This document shows, piece after piece, positions 46,696 through 55,519 of a stretch of DNA of 64,000 nt. The stretch spans positions 1-64,000 of the forward strand of contig NZ_BJYX01000002.1 in assembly GCF_007991735.1 (NCBI RefSeq). The letters run 5' to 3'. Both the position numbers and the translations under genes were made by a program. Origin of the DNA: Terrabacter aerolatus (GTDB lineage Bacteria > Actinomycetota > Actinomycetes > Actinomycetales > Dermatophilaceae). Numbering within the stretch: position 1 is the first letter of the stretch; every line of letters starts with the position of its first letter. The notes under the pieces are model-generated. The model saw nothing but the letters and a program-made list of their open reading frames with translations, was not told the origin of the DNA and ran no database searches.

Positions 46696-48831
46696 GTGTC
46701 AGAAACAACCACTCGTCCGCTGTCCGGCCTGTCGGCCATGAAGCTGGACGAGCTCAAGGGCGTCGCGTCGTCGATGGGCATCACCGGCACGGCGAAGATG
46801 CGCAAGAGCGACCTCGTCGAGGCGATCAAGGCCCGCCAGTCCGGTGGTTCGTCCGCGCCGGCCGCGAGCGCTGCATCCGCCACGACCGCCCCGGCAGCGA
46901 CCGCGGCGTCGACCGCTTCTGGAGAGGCCGCTCCCGCCCAGGCCGCTCCGGCCCGCGCATCGCGTCGGGTCAGCCGCCCGGCGGGCTCCGCCGCCACCCC
47001 GGAGACCACCACCGAGGCCACCAGCGAGGCCACCACCGAGGCACCTGCCGCCGCACCGACAACGGGAGCCGGCCCGGAGCGCAACGACGCCCCGACCGCC
47101 GAGCGTGCCCCGCGGTCCGAGCGGGGCTCCCGGGGTTCGCGCGAGGCGCGAGCCGCCCGGGACGAGGACCAGGAGAACGCCACCGGCCAGCGTGCCGAGG
47201 GCCGCGAACCGTCGGCTCCCGAGGGCGAGGACCGGGCCGGGCGCCAGCGCGATCGGGCTCAGCAGGGTGGCCGTCAGGACGAGCGGCAGCAGGGTGGCCG
47301 TCAGGACGAGCGCCACCAGGGTGGGCGTCAGGACGAGCGCCAGCCGGGCAGCCGGGCTCAGCAGGGTGAGCGCCAGGGCGACCGCGACCAGCACTCCGAC
47401 CGGCAGCAGGGCAACCGGAACGACCGTCAGCAGGCGCGCCAGCAGGACCGTCAGAACGAGCGCCAGAACGACCGTCAGAACGAGCGTCAGAACGACCGTC
47501 AGCAGCAGGGCGAGGCGAACGACCAGAACCGCGGCCAGCAGCCGGGCTACGACGACGACGGTGGCAGCCGCCGCAGCCGCAACCGCCAGCGCAGCCGGGA
47601 CCGCAAGCGTGGCCGCGGCCGCGAGGGTGGCCAGGACTGGAACGACCAGGACCTCCAGGTCGGTGACGACGACGTGCTCGTGCCCGTCGGCGGCATCCTC
47701 GACGTGCTCGACAACTACGCCTTCGTCCGCACGTCCGGCTACCTCGCCGGCCCGAACGACGTCTACGTGCCGCTCGGCATCGTCAAGACGAACGGCCTGC
47801 GCAAGGGTGACGCCGTCACCGGCGCGGTCAAGGCGCTGCGGGACGGCGAGCAGCCCTCGGGCAACGTCGGCCGCCAGAAGTTCAACGCGCTCGTGCGCCT
47901 CGACACGGTCAACGGGCAGACGCCCGAGGAGGCCGCGAAGCGTGTCGAGTTCGGCAAGCTCACCCCGCTCTACCCGCAGCAGCGGCTGCGGCTCGAGACC
48001 GAGCCGAACGTGCTCACGACGCGCATCATCGACCTCGTCGCCCCGATCGGCAAGGGCCAGCGCGGCCTCATCGTCGCCCCGGCCAAGGCCGGCAAGACGA
48101 TGATCATGCAGACCCTCGCCAACGCCATCACGACGAACAACCCCGAGTGCCACCTCATGGTCGTCCTCGTCGACGAGCGTCCCGAGGAGGTCACCGACAT
48201 GCAGCGGGCCGTCAAGGGCGAGGTCATCTCCTCGACCTTCGACCGGCCGGCCGAGGACCACACGACCGTCGCCGAGCTCGCCATCGAGCGCGCCAAGCGA
48301 CTCGTCGAGCTCGGTCACGACGTCGTCGTGCTCCTCGACTCGATCACCAAGCTGGGTCGCGCCTACAACCTCGCCGCGCCGGCGAGCGGGCGCATCCTCT
48401 CCGGCGGTGTCGACTCGGCCGCGCTCTACCCGCCGAAGAAGTTCTTCGGCGCCGCGCGCAACATCGAGAACGGCGGCTCGCTGACGATCCTCGCGACGGC
48501 CCTCGTCGAGACCGGCTCGAAGATGGACGAGGTGATCTTCGAGGAGTTCAAGGGCACCGGCAACATGGAGCTGCGCCTGAGCCGGGACCTCGCCAACCGC
48601 CGGATCTTCCCGGCGGTCGACATCAACAGCTCGGGCACGCGGCGCGAGGAGATCCTCCTCGCGAGCGAGGAGCTGAAGATCATGTGGAAGCTGCGCCGGG
48701 TGCTCGGGGGTCTCGACGCCCAGCAGGCCATCGAGCTGCTCATCGACCGGCTCAAGAAGACCCGGACGAACTACGAGTTCCTCACCCAGGTGCAGGCGAC
48801 GAGCGGTTCCAGGCTCGGCGACGAGTCCTGA
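46696..48831 (+). CDS. rho: Transcription termination factor Rho with Arg/Gln/Asn-rich insert
   Basis: Rho is an RNA-dependent hexameric helicase that ends transcription. The 711-residue protein (E. coli 419) has the N-terminal helix domain LSGLSAMKLDELKGVASSMG (about 10-50). A disordered insert of about 260 residues follows, rich in Arg, Gln, Asp, Asn and Gly with GGRQDER and DRQNERQN repeats. Then come the S1-like RNA-binding domain (about 320-400), Walker A PAKAGKTMIMQ and Walker B VVVLLDSITKLGRAYN. Such inserts are typical of actinobacteria. GTG 46696 has GGAAGGA 6 nt upstream. Confidence 0.95.
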   Translation: MSETTTRPLSGLSAMKLDELKGVASSMGITGTAKMRKSDLVEAIKARQSGGSSAPAASAASATTAPAATAASTASGEAAPAQAAPARASRRVSRPAGSAATPETTTEATSEATTEAPAAAPTTGAGPERNDAPTAERAPRSERGSRGSREARAARDEDQENATGQRAEGREPSAPEGEDRAGRQRDRAQQGGRQDERQQGGRQDERHQGGRQDERQPGSRAQQGERQGDRDQHSDRQQGNRNDRQQARQQDRQNERQNDRQNERQNDRQQQGEANDQNRGQQPGYDDDGGSRRSRNRQRSRDRKRGRGREGGQDWNDQDLQVGDDDVLVPVGGILDVLDNYAFVRTSGYLAGPNDVYVPLGIVKTNGLRKGDAVTGAVKALRDGEQPSGNVGRQKFNALVRLDTVNGQTPEEAAKRVEFGKLTPLYPQQRLRLETEPNVLTTRIIDLVAPIGKGQRGLIVAPAKAGKTMIMQTLANAITTNNPECHLMVVLVDERPEEVTDMQRAVKGEVISSTFDRPAEDHTTVAELAIERAKRLVELGHDVVVLLDSITKLGRAYNLAAPASGRILSGGVDSAALYPPKKFFGAARNIENGGSLTILATALVETGSKMDEVIFEEFKGTGNMELRLSRDLANRRIFPAVDINSSGTRREEILLASEELKIMWKLRRVLGGLDAQQAIELLIDRLKKTRTNYEFLTQVQATSGSRLGDES
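47265..47510 (+). repeat. Repeats encoding the Rho insert
   Basis: Imperfect 24- to 27-bp units (CAGGGTGGCCGTCAGGACGA type) occur at 47265-47345, and 12- to 24-bp CGTCAGAACGAGCGCCAGA-type units at about 47420-47510. They encode the GGRQDER and RQNERQND repeats. They stay in frame. Confidence 0.85.
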
Positions 48832-48846
48832 CGGACCACAGCGGGA

Positions 48847-48877
48847 GGGGACGGCGCCAGGTGGCGCCGTCCCCTTT
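48847..48877 (+). terminator. Terminator of rho
   Basis: A perfect 12-bp stem (48847-48858 with 48863-48874), a 4-nt loop and a TTT tail. It is the most classic intrinsic terminator in the window. Confidence 0.9.
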
Positions 48878-48882
48878 CGGCG

Positions 48883-48917
48883 TTTCACGCGGCATTGGTG
48901 TGAAATGTCCATAAAAT
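48883..48917 (+). promoter_or_regulatory. Promoter and dyad operator of the RR-HEAT-GT2-kinase operon
   Basis: TTTCAC-N11-GTGAAA (48883-48905) is a perfect dyad. It is followed by a -10-like TAAAAT (48912-48917) and the Shine-Dalgarno of the response regulator gene. The dyad covers the -35 zone, so a protein bound there would control the operon. Confidence 0.55.
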
Positions 48918-48951
48918 GGGGCTCATCACCCGTTCCTCATCATGGAGTGCC

Positions 48952-49353
48952 ATGTCTGCGCCTGCCGGCGAACCCGATGCCAGCCCCGTCCGCGTCCTCG
49001 TGGCCGATGACGACGCCGACATCCGCGACCTCGTCGAGTTCAAGCTGACCCAGGCTGGGTATGCCGTCGAGGCCGTCCCGGACGGCATCAGCGCGTGGGA
49101 GGCCTTCGAGGCCAACCCTCCCCAGCTGGCCGTCCTCGACGTGATGATGCCCGGCCTGTCGGGGATCGACGTCCTGCGCAAGATCCGTGAGAGCGAGTTC
49201 CCCTCCGTGCCGGTGCTGCTGCTCAGCGCCAAGTCGCGCGACTCCGACGTCGACACCGGCTTCGCGGTGGGCGCGGACGACTACGTCATCAAGCCGTTCA
49301 GCCCGCGGGAGCTGCTCCACCGCGTCAACGGCATGCTCGCCAGGGCCCGATGA
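48952..49353 (+). CDS. Single-domain (CheY-like) response regulator
   Basis: A 133-residue receiver domain with no output domain. It has the acidic pair DDD19-21, phospho-acceptor Asp63 in VLDVMMPGLSG, the conserved Ser in LLLSAKSRD, and Lys in DYVIKPFSPREL (PhoB/OmpR-type receiver). ATG 48952 has GGAG 6 nt upstream. It starts a four-gene operon that ends with a histidine kinase, its likely partner. It probably acts by protein-protein contact, for example on the HEAT protein or the glycosyltransferase (inference). Confidence 0.9.
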   Translation: MSAPAGEPDASPVRVLVADDDADIRDLVEFKLTQAGYAVEAVPDGISAWEAFEANPPQLAVLDVMMPGLSGIDVLRKIRESEFPSVPVLLLSAKSRDSDVDTGFAVGADDYVIKPFSPRELLHRVNGMLARAR

Positions 49354-49366
49354 GCGCCAGGGTCTC

Positions 49367-50425
49367 GTGATCATCGGAGCGGCGCTGCTCGTCGGCGCCA
49401 CGGTGGTCATCCTCGGCGCGTGCGTCCTGCTCGTCATCCTGGTCGTCGCCGTCCGGGCCAGGCGCCACAGCCGCAACCAGCGCGACGAGATGCTGATGTC
49501 CCCGCTGCGCTCCGCGCTCATCACGGTGGCGTCGGGTGAGGACGACGACGGGGCGGCCGCCGAGCAGCTGACCTGGGCCACGGGCGTCTCCCGCGTCGTC
49601 CTCGACCGCAACATCGTCGAGATGCTCGGCAAGATCCGGGGCGTCCCCGCCGACCAGCTCGTCCACGTCCTCGAGGTCCACGGGGCGGTCGACGCCGCGG
49701 TCGAGGACCTGACGAGCCGGTCCTCGGTGCGACGGGCGCGGGCTGCCCAGCTCCTCGGCCTCGCCCGGGCCAAGGACACCGTCCCGCTCCTCGTCACCGC
49801 TCTGGGGGACGAGTCCGTGGAGGTCCGCAACAGCGCCGCCTACGCCCTCGGGCTCATCGGCGACCCCGCCGCAGCAGGTCCCGTCCTGGCCGCGATCGGC
49901 GCGCCCGAGCGTGGCCTGCCCGCCGCCACCGCGGCCGAGGCCCTGCAGTCGATGGGCGTGGGCATCTCCGAGGTGCTGCGCGACGGCATGGCCGACGACA
50001 ACGCGCGCACCCGCATGGTCGCCGCCCACCTCAGCGCCGAGCGCAGCTTCACGTTGGGGCTGCCCCAGCTGCGTCGTCTGCTGAGCGACGACCCGGACCT
50101 CACCGTGCGGGAGACGAGCGCGACCGCCATCGGGCGGCTCGGACGGGGAGAGGACGCCGACACCCTCGTGCGCCACACCGCCGACACCGAGCCGCTGTCG
50201 CTGCGCCGGGCCTGCGTCGTCGCGCTGGGCGAGCTCGGTGACACGCGAGCGGTGCCGGCGCTGGCCGAGATCCTCGACGACTCCGACCCCCGTCTGGCAG
50301 AGCTGGCCGCGACCGCCCTGCTCTCCATGGGCGCCGAGGGCAGTGCCGCCCTCGCCGGGCACGAGGACGATCCCGCCGTCCGCACCGCGCGGCTGCTCGT
50401 GAGCCTCCAGAGGGCGTCTGCATGA
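49367..50425 (+). CDS. Membrane-anchored HEAT-repeat protein
   Basis: A 352-residue protein with one N-terminal membrane helix (about 2-26, GAALLVGATVVILGACVLLV), a basic stop-transfer (RARRHSR), then a cytoplasmic domain. That domain contains at least five HEAT/PBS-like helical repeats (about 120-345), such as LVTALGDESVEVRNSAAYAL and RRLLSDDPDLTVRETSATAI. HEAT arrays are docking scaffolds. It begins 13 nt after the response regulator and overlaps the glycosyltransferase start (ATGA). It is a plausible bridge between the regulator and the synthase. Confidence 0.82.
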   Translation: MIIGAALLVGATVVILGACVLLVILVVAVRARRHSRNQRDEMLMSPLRSALITVASGEDDDGAAAEQLTWATGVSRVVLDRNIVEMLGKIRGVPADQLVHVLEVHGAVDAAVEDLTSRSSVRRARAAQLLGLARAKDTVPLLVTALGDESVEVRNSAAYALGLIGDPAAAGPVLAAIGAPERGLPAATAAEALQSMGVGISEVLRDGMADDNARTRMVAAHLSAERSFTLGLPQLRRLLSDDPDLTVRETSATAIGRLGRGEDADTLVRHTADTEPLSLRRACVVALGELGDTRAVPALAEILDDSDPRLAELAATALLSMGAEGSAALAGHEDDPAVRTARLLVSLQRASA

Positions 50426-51870
50426 GCTGGGACGGCGTCACGGAGGGACTGCGGTCCCTCGTCGTGTGGAGCATGGACGTCACCGCCGTGCCAGTCATCA
50501 TCTACTTCCTCCTCATCAACACCTCCCTCCTGCTCCTCATCGCGCTGGCCTACCTCGAGTTCCGGGCGCAGCAGCGTCGGCGCGCGACGGCGGTGTCCTG
50601 GCAGGGCGCTGGCCTTGCCCCGGGGGTGTCACTGCTCGTCCCGGCCTACAACGAGGAGGCCGGGATCGTCATGGCGGTCAAGTCCTTCCTCACGCTGCGC
50701 TACCCGCGGCACGAGGTCGTCGTCGTCGACGACGGCAGCAGTGACGAGACCTTCGCGCGCCTCGAGGCCGCCTTCGACCTGGTCCAGGTGCCGCGCGAGC
50801 TGCCGCACGAGATCCCGATCCGGGCCAAGGTCCTCGGCATCTGGGTGCCGCGCGACGGCCGCACCCGCCTCGTCGTGGTCCGCAAGGAGAACTCTGGCAA
50901 GACCGAGGCGCTCAACGTCGGGGTCAACGCGGCGAACGAGCCGCTCGTGGCCATGCTCGACGGTGATTCCATCCTCGAGCCCGACGGCCTGCTGCACGTG
51001 ACGCGCCCCTTCGCCGACGACCCGACGCGCATGGTGGCGACGGGCGGGGCCATCCGCCCCGTCAACGGCAGCCGGGTCGTCTCGGGCCGTATCGTGCGGG
51101 TCGAGATGCCGCAGACGTGGATGCCGCGCATCCAGCTCGTCGAGTACCTCCGCGCCTTCCTCCTCGGCCGCACCGGCTGGTCGCGTCTGGGTGGTCTCAT
51201 CCTCATCAGCGGCGCCTTCGGGCTCTTCCGACGCGACGTTGTCGTCGAGGTGGGTGGGCTCGAGCCCAACAGCATCGGCGAGGACTTCGAGCTCGTCATG
51301 CGCATCCACAAGAAGCTGCTCGACGAGGGGCGCGACTACCGCATCGAGTTCGTCCCGGAGCCCGTCTCGTGGACCGAGGTCCCGATCACCGCCAAGGTCC
51401 TGCGCAACCAGCGCCGTCGTTGGCACCGCGGCCTGTGGGAGACCCTGTGGGCCTACCGCTCCATGCTCTTCCGCCCGAAGTACGGCCGCATCGGCTCGCT
51501 CGCCCTGCCCTACTACTGGCTCTTCGAGCTCATCGCCCCGCTGCTAGAGCTCTTCGGCATCCTCATCGTGCCGCTCGCGCTGCTCCTCGGCGTCGTCAAC
51601 GTGCCCTTCGCGATCCTCTTCCTCGTCCTGGCCTACGGGTATGCCGTGCTCGTGACGCTGTCCGCGATGGTCGTCGACGAGTGGGCCTTCCACAAGCACG
51701 ACCGGTGGCGTGCCATCTGGCAGACCATCGCCGCCTCCGTCCTCGAGAACATCGGCTACCGCCAGGCCACCGTGTGGTGGCGCCTCGAGGGGTGGTGGTC
51801 CAGCCTGCGCGGGAAGAAGCACGTCTGGGGTGTCATGACCCGCACGGGCTTCGACGAGGAGCAGGCGTGA
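50422..51870 (+). CDS. Family 2 processive-type membrane glycosyltransferase
   Basis: A 482-residue GT2 enzyme resembling cellulose, hyaluronan or poly-GlcNAc synthases. There is a membrane helix at about 20-42, then the catalytic domain. The domain has LLVPAYNEEAGIVMAVKSFL, the UDP-sugar motif VVDDGSSDE, the metal motif LDGDSIL, the acceptor acidic motif IGEDFELVMR, and QRRRWHRG (Q-x-x-R-W). Two or three membrane helices follow at about 365-425. These are the D, DxD, ED and QxxRW motifs of a processive synthase. No PilZ domain is present. The polymer is unknown. Confidence 0.9.
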   Translation: MSWDGVTEGLRSLVVWSMDVTAVPVIIYFLLINTSLLLLIALAYLEFRAQQRRRATAVSWQGAGLAPGVSLLVPAYNEEAGIVMAVKSFLTLRYPRHEVVVVDDGSSDETFARLEAAFDLVQVPRELPHEIPIRAKVLGIWVPRDGRTRLVVVRKENSGKTEALNVGVNAANEPLVAMLDGDSILEPDGLLHVTRPFADDPTRMVATGGAIRPVNGSRVVSGRIVRVEMPQTWMPRIQLVEYLRAFLLGRTGWSRLGGLILISGAFGLFRRDVVVEVGGLEPNSIGEDFELVMRIHKKLLDEGRDYRIEFVPEPVSWTEVPITAKVLRNQRRRWHRGLWETLWAYRSMLFRPKYGRIGSLALPYYWLFELIAPLLELFGILIVPLALLLGVVNVPFAILFLVLAYGYAVLVTLSAMVVDEWAFHKHDRWRAIWQTIAASVLENIGYRQATVWWRLEGWWSSLRGKKHVWGVMTRTGFDEEQA

Positions 51871-53954
51871 GCGGCGGCCTCCCCGTGGTCTCGAGGCGTT
51901 CGGTGGGCAGTCAGATCCGCCTGCTCATCACCATCCTCGTCATCCTCGTGCCCGTCGGGGCGATCGTCTCCGTGGCCACGATCCACTCGCAGGGGGCGGC
52001 GGTTCGCGCCCTGACGCTCGCGCTCGGCCCGGCACGCGAGTTCAACAGCAGCGTGCTGCTCGACATGACCCGGGCCGAGGGGGCGTGGCGGCAGCTGGCC
52101 TCCGGTGTCCCTTCCGCGCTCGACCCGCTCAGCCTCCAGCCGACCGTCGACACCGAGCTCGAGCGGGTCAGCGCGGCGACGACGAGCGAGGAGCTCTCGG
52201 CCGCTGATCGGGCGCGCTACGCGGTGCTCGTGGCCCAGGAGCGCTCAGCCGTGGACGCCTGGTTCGAGGCCGCCCGCACCTCGCTCCAGGGGCTGGCTCC
52301 GGGCGCCTCGGCGACCGCGCCCGCCCGCGCCCGCGCAGTCGCGGCCTACGCCGCCTTCCGTTCGGCCAACGACGCCCTGGGGTCGAGCATCCAGACCCAG
52401 CGCGACGCCGCCAGGGTCGACTCGCGCGAGGCCACGGCCGTCACGTCCGGCGTCATCATCGTCGTCGCGGCCCTGGTGCTGCTCGTGCTCGTCGCCGCGG
52501 GTTTCGGCATGGACCGGGCCGTCGGTCGCCCGCTCGCCCGGTTGCGCGAGGTCGTGCGCCGGCAGGCGGAGGAGGACGTCATCGCGATGGCCAACCAGGA
52601 GGAGGGGGCCCTCGAGGTCCGCATGCTGGCGCGCGACTTCAACGACCTCACGCGCGCGAACGCGCGGCTCGTCGACCAGCAGGCCGCCGTCCTCGAGATG
52701 CAGGAGCTCGTGCTCGACGTCGGGCGCACCGTCCGCTCGGCCGTCGACGTCCACGAGGCCCTCCAGCGGGTCGCGACCAAGCTCGGCGCAGGTCTCGGTG
52801 CCGACCGGGTGCTGCTCTACACCCTCGCGGACGACGGCCAGACCATCGAGGACCGCCTCCAGTGGCACACCGACGACCTGCCCGACCTGCCGCCGCTTCC
52901 GAGGTCGCTGGCGCAGCAGGTCGGTGCCGTCAACGACGAGCTGCGCCGCGACGTCGGCTTCTTCGACCTCGGTGACCTGCTCGCCCACCGGGCCTACGAC
53001 GACGAGCGAGCCCGGGCCTTCCACCGGGCCACCGGCGCACGGTCGCTGCTCATGCTGCCGGTCGGCACCGGTGGCCGGGGCCTGGGCATCCTGTCGGTGA
53101 TGATGGTCAGCGCCCCGCGGCGCTGGCACCGCCACGAGATCCAGGCCGCCCAGCAGTGCTCCGCCATGGCGGCCCAGTCCATCGTCGCGCTGCGGCTGGC
53201 CCAGATGCAGGACGAGCAGGTCCGGCGTCTGACCGAGCTCGACCGCCAGAAGACCGACTTCATGGCGACGGTGAGCCACGAGCTGCGCACGCCGCTCACC
53301 TCCATCAGCGGCTACCTCGAGCTGCTCGTCGACGGGGACTTCGGCGACGTCAGCGACGGGCAGCACGTGGCCCTCGACATCATCGGCCGCAACGCCACCC
53401 GCCTGCGCGGGCTCATCGAGGACCTCCTCGTGCTCAACAAGATCGAGATCAGCGGTCTGCAGTCGGTCTCCGAGGACGTGGCCGTGCGTGACCTCCTGCG
53501 CACCGTCACCGAGACGATGGAGCCGGTCGCCGCCACCGGCGGGGTCGAGCTCGTCTGCACCGACGTCCCCGACGACCTCCTCGTCAGGGTCGACCGCGGC
53601 CAGGTGGAGCGGGCCCTGATCAACCTCGGGTCCAACGCCGTGAAGTTCACGCCGGCCGGCGGTCAGGTCCTGCTGTCGGCCGAGCGGTCGGGAGGGTCGA
53701 CGATCATCTCGGTGCACGACACGGGGATCGGCATCCCGGCTGCCGACCTCGCGCGGTTGTCGGAGCGGTTCTTCCGCGCCGGCAACGCGACCGCCGCGGC
53801 GATCCCCGGCACGGGACTGGGCCTCGCCATCGTGCGCGCCATCGTCGAGGGCCACGGCGGCGAGCTCGTCATCGCCTCGGTCGAGGGGGAGGGCACGACC
53901 ATGCAGGTGGTGCTCCCCGTCGCCCAGCCGGCGGCGGTCGCCGCGCGCCGCTGA
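51867..53954 (+). CDS. Membrane sensor histidine kinase with GAF domain
   Basis: A 695-residue kinase. TM1 (about 13-35) and TM2 (about 193-213) flank an extracellular, mostly helical CHASE3-like sensor. HAMP, GAF (about 285-440), HisKA with VSHELRTPLTSISGYLEL (His471) and HATPase_c (about 575-685, with HDTGIGIPAADL and GTGLGLAIV) follow. GTG 51867 overlaps the glycosyltransferase stop. The longer upstream frame overlaps that gene and is rejected. It is probably the sensor for the CheY-like regulator four genes upstream. It ends 1 nt from the convergent lipoprotein gene. Confidence 0.92.
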   Translation: MSGGLPVVSRRSVGSQIRLLITILVILVPVGAIVSVATIHSQGAAVRALTLALGPAREFNSSVLLDMTRAEGAWRQLASGVPSALDPLSLQPTVDTELERVSAATTSEELSAADRARYAVLVAQERSAVDAWFEAARTSLQGLAPGASATAPARARAVAAYAAFRSANDALGSSIQTQRDAARVDSREATAVTSGVIIVVAALVLLVLVAAGFGMDRAVGRPLARLREVVRRQAEEDVIAMANQEEGALEVRMLARDFNDLTRANARLVDQQAAVLEMQELVLDVGRTVRSAVDVHEALQRVATKLGAGLGADRVLLYTLADDGQTIEDRLQWHTDDLPDLPPLPRSLAQQVGAVNDELRRDVGFFDLGDLLAHRAYDDERARAFHRATGARSLLMLPVGTGGRGLGILSVMMVSAPRRWHRHEIQAAQQCSAMAAQSIVALRLAQMQDEQVRRLTELDRQKTDFMATVSHELRTPLTSISGYLELLVDGDFGDVSDGQHVALDIIGRNATRLRGLIEDLLVLNKIEISGLQSVSEDVAVRDLLRTVTETMEPVAATGGVELVCTDVPDDLLVRVDRGQVERALINLGSNAVKFTPAGGQVLLSAERSGGSTIISVHDTGIGIPAADLARLSERFFRAGNATAAAIPGTGLGLAIVRAIVEGHGGELVIASVEGEGTTMQVVLPVAQPAAVAARR

Positions 53955-53955
53955 G

Positions 53956-54936
53956 TCAGAAGCAGCCGCCGCGGGGCTGCTCCCGCAGCCGAGGCGTCAC
54001 GGTCCAGCCGGTCACCGGGTCGAGCAGGGCGTGGGGTGTCGGGCTCGTCCGGTCGGACCGGGGTCCGGTGCTGGTCACGCGGGGCGAGCGCGGCCGGCCG
54101 GTCCGGGCGTCGAGCGACCAGCGCTCGGTGACCCAGACGGCCTCGCCGGTGACGGCTGCGTCGGACGTCCGGGGGTACCAGACCTCGACCGTGACGTCGC
54201 GACCGGCGTCGCGCAGGCGCACCCCGGCGGGCGCGTCCGGTCGCGTCGGCAGGACACGCCAGGTCACCGACCGGTTCGCGAGGTCGACCCCGAGCACGGA
54301 CCCGTCCGACCCCGGGACGACGACGTGGGTCGAGTCCGACCCCACGAGCGGCTCCCGTGGCCACGCGCCCACGGGCAGGGGGACCTCGGTGGAGACCCAC
54401 GAGCCGGAGGCCGGCGACCAGGCGACGAGGGCCCGACCGCGCACGCCGACGACTCCGGTCGAGGTCGCGACGAGCGACGCGCGGTAGGCCCGGTCGGCGT
54501 CCAAGTCCACCGGCGACTCCTGCCACGACCAGGCGCCCGCGCCACCGTCGAGCCGCTCGGCGGCGAGCCCCGCCTCGCCCACCGCCGGCGCCCCCACGGC
54601 ATAGCCGTCCACGACGCCGAGCACGTCGGCGAGGCCCGTCGGGGTCGAGACGGACCCCATCGCGACGTCGACGACGTGGGTGGCGTGGCACCCGACGACG
54701 ACGGCGTGCCCGTTGCTCAGGCGCACCGGCTCGGCGAGCAGGTCGGCCACGGTGGCGGTCCAGCGCACGGTGCCCGAGGGGTCGGCGGCCGTCACGTGTC
54801 CGGCCTCGGCAGGAGACACGTCGGGACAGCCGTCGAAGGAGCAGCCGGCGCCCGAGCACGCTGCAGCGGCGAGCAGCACGGCGATCGCACCGCAGGCCGC
54901 GGCGTGGCGTCGACCCTCCCGGTCCAGGACTCCCAT
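53956..54936 (-). CDS. Putative lipoprotein with PQQ-like beta-propeller
   Basis: A 326-residue exported protein. The signal peptide AIAVLLAAAACSG has a possible lipobox Cys. Three more Cys follow in CSFDGCP. The rest is made of beta strands with periodic Trp and DLANRSVTWRVLPTR-like repeats, consistent with a PQQ/quinoprotein-like propeller of about 300 residues. No quinone-enzyme motif is seen, so a binding or scaffold role is likelier. ATG 54936 has AAGGGG 8 nt upstream. Function unknown. Confidence 0.7.
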   Translation of the reverse strand: MGVLDREGRRHAAACGAIAVLLAAAACSGAGCSFDGCPDVSPAEAGHVTAADPSGTVRWTATVADLLAEPVRLSNGHAVVVGCHATHVVDVAMGSVSTPTGLADVLGVVDGYAVGAPAVGEAGLAAERLDGGAGAWSWQESPVDLDADRAYRASLVATSTGVVGVRGRALVAWSPASGSWVSTEVPLPVGAWPREPLVGSDSTHVVVPGSDGSVLGVDLANRSVTWRVLPTRPDAPAGVRLRDAGRDVTVEVWYPRTSDAAVTGEAVWVTERWSLDARTGRPRSPRVTSTGPRSDRTSPTPHALLDPVTGWTVTPRLREQPRGGCF

Positions 54937-55006
54937 GGTCGACCCCTTCGTCGTGCGGCCGGCGAGGTCGGCCCGTCGAGGAGGGAGACACCCCGCGGCC
55001 CCGGAA

Positions 55007-55034
55007 CGATGCACCCGGGACGATGCACCCGGGA
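55007..55034. repeat. Tandem 14-bp repeat upstream of the lipoprotein gene
   Basis: CGATGCACCCGGGA is repeated perfectly twice, with a degenerate third copy just downstream. It lies in the divergent intergenic region between the lipoprotein gene and rpmE and may be an operator array. Confidence 0.6.
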
Positions 55035-55214
55035 CGCACCTCGGGATGCGCGCCGGGTACCGCTGCGGGAGGGAATGCGGAGGCGCAGCCGCGCGTTTGG
55101 GAGGAGGTGCGCCTTTCTGGCACACTCTTCCTCTGGACCGGTTCACGGGAGAGCAGCTCCCCGAGCGTGAGCAGCGATGACACCGACCCGGCCGACCACA
55201 TCTAGGAGACCACG

Positions 55215-55430
55215 TTGAAGAAGGACCTTCACCCCGAGTACGTCGAGACCACGGTGACCTGCACCTGTGGCAACACGTTCACCACCCGTAGCACCGAGAC
55301 GTCCGGCAAGATCTCTGCCGACGTGTGCTCGCAGTGCCACCCGTTCTACACGGGCAAGCAGAAGATCCTCGACACCGGTGGCCGCGTGGCCCGGTTCGAG
55401 GCCCGTTACGGCAAGAAGGCCGCCAAGTAG
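55215..55430 (+). CDS. rpmE: 50S ribosomal protein L31, zinc-binding form
   Basis: A 71-residue L31 of the C+ type, with zinc ligands Cys16, Cys18, Cys38 and Cys41 (TCTCGN and [13 protein letters not shown]). It starts at TTG 55215, with GGAG 7 nt upstream. The C+ form is usually expressed when zinc is plentiful, and a C- paralogue, if any, is elsewhere. It ends at a strong hairpin, then prfA. Confidence 0.97.
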   Translation: MKKDLHPEYVETTVTCTCGNTFTTRSTETSGKISADVCSQCHPFYTGKQKILDTGGRVARFEARYGKKAAK

Positions 55431-55439
55431 GTCTCCCGC

Positions 55440-55478
55440 ACGCCGGCTCCCACGACTTCGGTCGTCGGGGGCCGGCGT
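55440..55478 (+). terminator. Terminator or attenuator between rpmE and prfA
   Basis: A 17-bp inverted repeat with a few mismatches and a TTCG loop (55457-55460). It lies between two genes that are often co-transcribed. Confidence 0.7.
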
Positions 55479-55519
55479 TCGTATTACCCCGCCCCGTCCC
55501 CTGAGCCGAAGGGCCTGCC

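Noticed and set aside
47265-47510. Spaced repeats looking like a CRISPR array
   Set aside because: They are coding repeats inside rho, with in-frame units of varied length and no unique spacers. No cas genes are nearby.
51117-51866. A much longer sensor kinase starting inside the glycosyltransferase gene
   Set aside because: The added sequence is an Arg/Pro/Ala-rich shadow of the glycosyltransferase. The GTG at 51867 overlaps the stop correctly and leads directly into the first membrane helix.
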